DNA from: Sciurus carolinensis
Taxonomy: Eukaryota; Chordata; Mammalia; Rodentia; Sciuridae
Assembly (NCBI RefSeq): GCF_902686445.1
Contig: NC_062227.1
Location: 30,310,777-30,374,776, forward strand
Direction of reading: 5' to 3'
Length of the DNA: 64,000 bases
The position numbers were made by a program, and so were the translations under genes. The notes beneath the pieces were generated by a model that made no database searches, had not been told where the DNA came from, and saw only the letters and a list, made by a program, of their open reading frames with translations. How positions within the stretch are numbered: the first letter of the stretch is position 1; each line of letters opens with the position of its first letter. Of the stretch, positions 57,073 to 64,000 are shown piece by piece.

Positions 57073-59943
57073 ATACCTAACAAAGCTGTTCTTCGGAAAT
57101 TAAAGAGAGATAAATGACATTTCCAACAAGCAAAAACTGAAGGAGTTCATTACTACTAGACTTGCCTTAAAAACTATGCTAAAAGAAATTCTTCGAGTTT
57201 AATGAAAAGGATGCTAAATAAAGGCAAATAGTCAAATAAAGGTAAATATTCAAATAAAGGTAAATAGTCAAATTCATAACACTCTAATGTTTCTGTATAA
57301 ATTACTTTTAACTGTAGATTAAAAGTTAGAGGACAAATATTAAAAATAATGATAGCTATAAAAATTCAATAATGGACACAGTATAGAAAGATTTAAAGTG
57401 TGACATCAATAGTATAAAATGTGGGAGGAGGAGCATTGAGTTTTTGTATGCAGCAGAAGTTGCTATTGGCTCGAAATAGAACGTTATAACATGCTTTATA
57501 TAAGCCCCACAGTTACTTTTTAAAAATCATCTAGTAAAAAAGAAAGGAATCAAAGCATACCACTATAAGAGAAACCAACAAATCACGAGGAAGACGGCAA
57601 TAGAAGAAGAAAGAAAAAAACAAAACTGGAAACACAACATTTTGAAACTTATGGGACATAGTAAAAGAAGTTCTAAAAGGTAAGTTTAGACATACCTTCA
57701 CATACATTTGTAAACAAGACTTCAAATAAATAACCTAACCATACTTCAATGGAATACAAGAAAAACAAACTAAGTATAAACCCAAACTTAGCAAAAGGAA
57801 ACAAATAATAGAGTGGCAATAAGTGAAATGGAGACTAGAAAGACAATTTTTAAAAGATTAATACATTCCAGTTTGGTTTTCTGAACAGCTAAACAATTGA
57901 AACATCTTTTGCTGGATTAAACAGGGGAGTAAATAAAAATACAAATGAAAGAAGAAACATTACCACTGATGCTATGGAAAAACAAAGGATTATAAGAGAA
58001 CACTATAAACAATTATACACCAACAAATTGAATAACCTAGAAGAAACATATAAATTCCTAGAAAGACACTACTTACCAAGATTGAATCATGAATAAATAG
58101 AAAAGTCTTCAAAGACTAATAATAAGAATATTCACTTAGTAATCAAAAGCCTCCAAAAGAAAAATAGTACACTGTTATCCTAGGTAAACGTATGATTACA
58201 CAAATGGTATGCCTCTACTTCATGTACAAACAGAGAAACAAGATATATTCCATTTGTTTACAATAAAAATGAATTAAAAGAAGAAGAAGAAGAATAGTAC
58301 AGAGCCAGATGACACTCTGGGTAAATTCTACAAATATTTTTAACAAATATAATCCTTCTCAAATTTTTCCAACAAATTAAAAAGATGGAAATACTCATCT
58401 CCTGTTTTGATGACAGTGCTACATTCATACCAAAACATAATAAGAACCTTGCAAGAAAAGACAATAACATTTCAGTGTTCCTGATGTACATAGAGGCAGC
58501 AACCCTATAAAAAACAAGTCTACTACCACATCAAATATAATAGTATATAAAGAGTTAATACAGCTTATTAACTATAGTTTACTAACTATGTATGAACCAT
58601 GACAACTGGAATTTATTCTTAGAATACAAGGATGGTTTGACATACACATATTAATAATATACCACATTAACAAAATGAAGGATAAAAAACATAAGATCAT
58701 TTCAACAGATACAGGAAAAATAATTTGATGAAATTCAACATATCTTCATAATAAAAACTGTAAACAATTTAGGTATAAAAGGAATGTACCTCAACATAAT
58801 AAACCCACAGCTAACATAGTCCATGTTGAAAGCTTTTCCTCTAAGATCAAGGACAAAGGTGTCCACTCCCACTGCTTCATTCAATATAATACTGGAAGTC
58901 CCAACTAGAGCAATTAGGCAAATATACAAAAGTCATCCAAATGTGAAAGGAAGAAACTAAATTGTCTCTGTTTGCAGTGACATGTAATATATATATAGAA
59001 AACCCTAAAGACTCCAACAAAAAACTATTCAAATTAATAAATTCAATAAAGTCACAGGATAAAAAATCGACATACTAAAATTAGTTAAATTTCTTGATAC
59101 TAACAACAAAGTGCCCAAAAAAGAAAGTAATAAACCAGTCTCATTTTTAATAGAATCAAAATAACCTAATAGGAGTAAGTTTAGCCAGAAGGTAAAAGTT
59201 GTACACACTGAAAACTATAATACATTAATGAAGAAAATTGCAAAACACATAAATAAAAAACTATCCCATGTTCATGAATTAGAAGAATTAATATTATTAA
59301 AACATCCATATTCCTCAAAGGAATCTACAGATTTGATGCAATTCCTATCAGAATTCCAATGGCATTTTTCACAAAAATGAAAAACAACCTTAAAATCTGT
59401 ATGGAACCTCAAAAGAGCATTAAAAAGTCAAAGCAATTCTGAGAAAGAACAAAGCTGGAGTATTTATAGTTCCTGATTTCAAACTGTATCATAAAGCTAC
59501 AATAATAAAAACAGTATGGTATTGGCATAAAAAGAGACACAGAAAGCAGTGACACAAAATAGAGACCACAAAAATAACCCACATGGCCAAGAAATCTTTA
59601 GTAAGAGCACAAAAAATACATAATTAGGGAAGGATGGTCTCTTCAATAAATCGTACTCAGGAAACTCTATACACACAGCTCTCCACATATAAAAGAATAA
59701 AATTGGATCTTCGTCTTACACAATCTGCAAAAATCAACTTGAAATGGATTAGAGAATTAAATATAAGACTTCAAACTCTGAAACTCCAAGAAGAAAACAG
59801 AGTACAAAACTCCATGACATTGACCTTGCCACAATGATTTTTTTAATAGAACACCAAAATCAGAAAGCAATGAAAACAAAAATAAATAAGAGAGACTATG
59901 TCAAACAAAAAAGCTTCTGCACAGCAAATGAGACAATCAAAAA

Positions 59944-59962
59944 TGAAAGAAAGAAAGAAGAG

Positions 59963-60013
<51 letters not shown>

Positions 60014-60052
60014 GAAAGAAAGAGAGAAAGGGAAAAAAAGAAAAAAAAAGCA
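59944..60052 (+). repeat. (GAAA)n microsatellite inside the old L1M
   Basis: About 100 bases of gaaa units with a few interruptions, followed by A-rich sequence. It makes long Lys/Glu/Arg (plus strand) and Phe/Leu/Ser (minus strand) artefact frames. Confidence 0.97.
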
Positions 60053-61259
60053 ACTTACAGAAATGGGAGAAGATATTCGCAAGCCATATATGTGATAGGG
60101 CATTAATATCTGAAATATATAAGGAAATCAATACAACTCTATAGCAACAAGCAAATAATCTATTTTTAAATTACAAAGGACCTGAATAGATGTCTTTCCA
60201 AAGAAGACATGATTTTCCAAATGAAAAATGGCCAATAGGTACATGAAAAATGTACTCAACATTACTGATCATCAGAGAAATGCAAATCAAAATCATGAGA
60301 CATTATCTTACACCTGTTATGATGGTTACTATCAAAAAGACAAGAGATAGCAAATGTTGGTGAGGATGTGGAGAATAGAAGATCCCTGTACATCATGGAT
60401 AAGAATGTAAATTATTTCTTCAAAAAATTGCAATTAGAACTACCATTTAATATATCAATCCCACTCTGGGCATTTATCCAAAGGAAAGGAAATCATCATC
60501 TTGAAACGATATCTGAACCTGTGTTCATTGTAGCATTTTTCACAATAATCAAGATATAGGAACAAAATAAAGAAAATGTGATATAAGTAGATTGATGCAG
60601 AATAGATACATATGTGTGTGTACACACAAAAAAATATATATATAGTCATATATATGTAGATGTATATATTCATATATATACACAGCTATTTCTATTTGTA
60701 GTGGAACATTATTCAACCATAAAAAGAAATTCTTCTAATTGGGAAAACGTGATGAAGCTAGGACTTTATGCTAAGTGAAATAAGCCAGACACAGAAAGAA
60801 AAATACAGTGTGATCTCACTTAAATGTGAAAACAAAACCAAAAAAAAAAAATCTTGAACTCAAAGAAGCAGAGAGTAAAACATCAGAAGATCTCAGAGGA
60901 GGGGAAATGGGGAAATGCTAGTCAAAGGGTAAAACTTTCCAGTTATCAGAAGATGAATCAGTCTGGATAGCTAATACATAACATGGTTAACTAAGTTTAA
61001 AAACTATTTTTTTCTTGAAATTTGTTGACAATAGATTTTAACACTTCTGAATGCCTCTCTTCCTCTCTCACATACAGACACACACACACATACACATACA
61101 ATTGATTGCTATGTGCAATGATCAGCATATTGATTAGTTTGATTGTGGTAATCATCACACAATGTATAGGTATATCAAATCATCATGTTGTGTACCTTGA
61201 ATACATAAAAATTTTATTTGCCTGTTATGTCTCAATAAAGCTAAGGAAAAAAACAATAA

Positions 61260-61730
61260 GATTAATAGGCATTAGTTATTATGTAACAAGGAATAATATG
61301 CCTATGAAATGAGTTAATGATATAAAATGATATAAGGAATAGTTACATAAATAATGGAAAATAAAGATAGTGTGACAAATATAATTTAAAAAGTAAATAT
61401 ATGAGTCATACATGTACATAGGAAAAGGAAACTGAAAATATTCCCTAGACATTGGTAGTAGTTATTTATGTTCCTTGTAGATCATGTATAAATACATATT
61501 TATATAAAATATATATCTATAATAGGCCATTCATAATCAAAAAACAATACATATTAAACTAATATCTTGAATTGGGCCAAAAATTTTAACATGAAAACTC
61601 TTCGAAGCACAGATCTGTTGAGCATGCCTTAGTTACAAAAACAAGGCAGAAACTAAAACTTGTTTGGTTTTTTTAGCTTATACCTTTGGGTTTTAAAGGA
61701 AAATATTTATTTGAGGTACAGAGATCCAAG
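61260..61730. other. No gene recognised
   Basis: AT-rich DNA between the L1M end and the MLT1 LTR; nothing recognised. Confidence 0.45.
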
Positions 61731-61734
61731 GCAT

Positions 61735-62240
61735 AAAATAAGAACGGCCTCTGATGACCCTCATTCTTGCATCCTCTCCTGTTTGAGTACAGGTGGAACC
61801 CATGAATTCAATAAGCTGTGGCTCCTGTGATTACGTTACCTTACAAGACAAAAGAGAAATTAACCCAATAAGCCAAATATGATCACATTAGCCCTTTCAC
61901 ATAGAAAATTTTCTCCAGATGATGATAGAAGTTGAAGAGACTCTAGGGTGAGAAGGACTTGATGCACTATTGAGGTTTTATAGAGGGAGGAGACTCTGTG
62001 AAAAGGAAGGTAGGTGGCCTCTAGGAACAGCAACTGGACCATAGCTGAGAGCCAGCAAGGAATCAAGGACCTCACACCTACAGCTGCAAACAACTGGGTT
62101 CTGCCAACAACCTGAATGGTCTTAGAAACACGTTCTTCCCTAGAGGTTGCAGATAAGGCCCATGTCACCTTGACCACAGCCTTGTGAGACCCTGAATACA
62201 AAAGCCCATCTCCAGTTCTGACTCACAGACTTGTGAAAAA
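61735..62240 (+). repeat. MLT1-type MaLR LTR relic, sense
   Basis: MLT1 blocks in order: catcctctcctgtttgagtacaggtggaacc, aagccaaatatgatcacattagccctttcacatagaaaattttctcc, ggtggcctctaggaacagcaactg, gctgagagccagcaaggaatcaagg acctcac, caactgggttctgccaacaacctgaatgg, ccttgtgagaccctgaatac, ctgactcacagacttg. A relatively well preserved solo LTR. Confidence 0.88.
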
Positions 62241-62244
62241 ATGA

Positions 62245-62900
62245 ACGAAAATCGTTTTAAGACACCAAGATCTCAATTTGTTAGAGCAATATCCCTTCAT
62301 GCTGTCACTAAAGGCTGACTTTCTAGGCAGGGTCATTTGTGCATTCTCTGCACATAAATTTAGTCCCAAAAGAATAAAATTTCTGGCAGCGTATTTGCAT
62401 TTTGAGATCTGAGGTTGACAACATTTTATATGATTTTGGTTCAATGTAGTATATGAATCCATATGAATTCAATGTAGTTTATGAATCTTTTATGTCTAGA
62501 GCATTTGTTTTTTGGTCATTTAATGTTCATATCAAAATATTTCCCTGAAAGAATATCATCCTCTGATTATACCAATCATAGTGAAAATAATTTTATGACC
62601 TGAAATTTGTTTTATAGCCTCTTGGGAAGGGAAATAAATCAATATTTTTAAGTGCGGCACATCTGAAATGGTCATCATTTTGAAAATAAAGGATTAAGCA
62701 TTCTTGAATTTTAGTAGCAGAGGAGAATAGGAAAGAGAAGTATTTCTGAAGCTTAACCTTTACTCTTGTGGCTTTTACTATGGTTGACATTTTCTCCCAG
62801 CATTCCCTTGGTGCTATCCATATTAGAGTATCAGCTACCCAACCTGACAACTCAAAGACTGGGTTCTACATTGAAATTTCACACAGATCAGCTTTGATGA
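62245..62900. other. No gene recognised
   Basis: AT-rich DNA with two short minus-strand open frames that show no domains. Confidence 0.45.
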
Positions 62901-62905
62901 GATTC

Positions 62906-63195
62906 TTTTTAAATTTTTGTTGATGCATAATAGTTACACATAATAGTGAGATTCACTGTGGCATATTTGTACAGGTATACAACATAATTTGATCAGTCCC
63001 ATTCCCCAGTACCTCCCCTTCCCTTTCCCTCCTCCCTCTCCCTGTCCCCCTTCCGCTCCCCTATAGTATCCCTTCTATTTTCACAAGATCTCTTTTTTTT
63101 CCTTCTTTTTTCCTAACTTCCACATATGAGAGGAAACGTATGATGCTTGACTTTCTAAGACTGGTTTATTTCACTTAACATTATGCTCTCATTTC
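62906..63195 (-). mobile_element. L1 3' end fragment, antisense
   Basis: ttgttgatgcataatagttacacataatagtgagattcactgtgg and the C-rich cagtacctccccttccctttccc are a reversed L1 3' UTR of the same kind as 18540-18860. Short, 5' truncated; no clear duplication. Confidence 0.8.
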
Positions 63196-63367
63196 TTTAG
63201 ACCTCCTCAGCCTTCAGGTCTCCTTGCTGCTCTTTTTGGCCTTTTCAAATTTAAGCCTCTCTGGAGAAGAGCTATGTTTTATGCCAAGAGTAGCTTATAT
63301 CCATAATTTTACTCCCTGACCTCTGTTGTCTTTTTTCTTTTAAGTTCATTCTTCAAAATGCAGTCTG

Positions 63368-63496
63368 GAGCTGGGGTTGTTGTAGCTCAGTGGTGGAGAC
63401 TTGCCTCGCATGTGTGAGGCACTGGGTTCAATTCTCAGCACCACATATAAATAAATAAAATAAAGGTTCAACAACAACTAAAAAAAATTTTAAAAC
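63368..63496 (+). mobile_element. ID-type SINE (tRNA-Ala-like), sense
   Basis: gctggggttgttgtagctcagtggtggagacttgcctcgcatgtgtgaggcactgggttcaattctcagcacc has the tRNA A box (tagctcagtggt) and B box (gggttcaattc), then an aaataaataaaataaagg tail. Perfect 10-base duplications atgcagtctg at 63358-63367 and 63497-63506. Confidence 0.95.
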
Positions 63497-63506
63497 ATGC
63501 AGTCTG

Positions 63507-64000
63507 AATTTCCTTACAACTCAGTAAGTTTGTCCCATGATTTTGACTAAGTGGTGTTTAATATCCCTTCCAAATATTTGAGGTGTTGGACCTTCAGTGT
63601 GAAGCTAGGATACAAACATGTTTCTATGACATTTAAGCAAGGAGGTAAGGGAATAAGAAACGTTCCTATCATACCAAGATAAAAGTTTCTTTGCAGCTCT
63701 CAGCAAACATTAAGCCAATACTGGTCAGTCTCTGGCCACAACCCACTACAGATTTCACATCATCTTTTGCACCTCCCTTCCCAACTAGAAGCTTCCAGAA
63801 CAAAACACAGAACCAAGGAACTGTTCTGAGCAGTAGCAGTGCCTCCTCTATTTCTTTCAAATATTCTATTATCATCAAACAACAGGTCCAAGGAACATAC
63901 ATCCAACTGACCCCAAAGATACCCAAGGGTCAGACCAAATTTTCACAAGCATTTTGGCTTATTTTTCCATGAAATGTAGGGGCAAGGTATCTATTCACGC
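63507..64000. other. No gene recognised
   Basis: The last 500 bases carry overlapping open frames on both strands (63669-63972) without recognisable domains. Nothing supports a gene. Confidence 0.4.

Larger units (their letters stand above)
53886..61255 (+). mobile_element. Very old, nearly full-length L1M, sense, with four nested insertions
   Basis: The left end has caagatggcagaagtagagg (53892 onwards) and aaccacatcaacaaaagtgccatgtgggatttttggaactcagac, like L1M 5' UTRs. ORF1 remnants run from about 55075 to 57200 (aatttaataaagctcta, attctggagctggagaata, tgcaggccatgagagaatggaatgat), ORF2 remnants from about 57530 to 60800 (aacagctaaac, atggtattggcataaaaagagacac, gcaaatgttggtgaggatgtggag, gctaagtgaaataagccagacacag). 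The 3' UTR ends with catcatgttgtgtaccttg ... tgtctcaataaagctaagg at about 61250. All frames are broken. Younger elements interrupt it at 55282, 55631, 56007 and 56655. Confidence 0.82.

Noticed and set aside
59834..60131. Lys/Glu/Arg and Phe/Leu/Ser repeat proteins
   Set aside because: Translation of the (GAAA)n microsatellite inside a decayed L1M.
63669..63972. Overlapping 85- and 93-codon frames near the right edge as a possible exon
   Set aside because: No domain, no clear splice sites in agreement with frame, and the composition is not distinctive; left as unassigned.

Overview
This window is mammalian nuclear DNA, and the repeats point to a squirrel-family rodent (Sciuridae). The evidence is several B1-ID fused SINEs of the kind known from squirrels and dormice, a tRNA-Ala-type ID element, and many L1 copies sharing one sciurid-looking 3' end, on top of mammal-wide MIR, L2, MLT1 and old L1M copies. 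The DNA is AT-rich. I see no host protein-coding exon, no RNA gene and no CpG-island-like promoter. The window reads as intergenic or deep-intronic, LINE-dominated DNA.

Layout. 1-3070: the 3' end of a class II (beta/type D-like) endogenous retrovirus on the + strand. It holds the end of pol (RNase H plus integrase, frameshifted), a decayed env overlapping pol, a constitutive-transport-element-like RNA element, a polypurine tract and the 3' LTR. 3071-8335: mostly unassigned DNA with MIR and L2 relics. 8336-9846: a 5'-truncated antisense L1 with target-site duplications (TSDs). 9870-12500: older L1 and LTR-like relics. 12596-18001: a nearly full-length antisense L1 with an intact ORF1, a broken ORF2 and a 5' UTR containing an array of about 35-bp repeats. 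18490-19759: an L1 inserted with 5' inversion (twin priming), carrying a SINE. 19760-29690: unassigned DNA, L2/MIR relics, and a MaLR-type LTR split by a younger L1. 29690-31785: another antisense L1 with a tiny ID-tail insertion. 32579-33640: SINE, MLT1 and L2. 34634-39500: two L1 pieces head to tail on the + strand, the second with a 5' UTR and decayed ORF1/ORF2. 39500-39972: antisense MaLR LTR with an A37(TA)15 tract. 39973-45350: little recognisable. 45350-53756: hAT-like MITE, L2, old L1, LTRs and SINEs. 53886-61255: one very old + strand L1M, nearly full length, interrupted by four younger insertions. 61735-64000: MLT1, L1 3' end, ID SINE.

The genes here are selfish-element genes, not a host pathway. 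The retroviral relic and the L1s supply reverse transcriptase, integrase and RNA-binding reading frames, almost all broken; the 341-codon L1 ORF1 at 15862-16887 is the only long uninterrupted element gene. SINEs and ID elements would have used L1 machinery in trans. Nested insertions with readable TSDs give a relative order of events. The best candidate for a noteworthy functional element is the transport-element-like repeat at 2424-2556. I found no evidence of a wholly new system.
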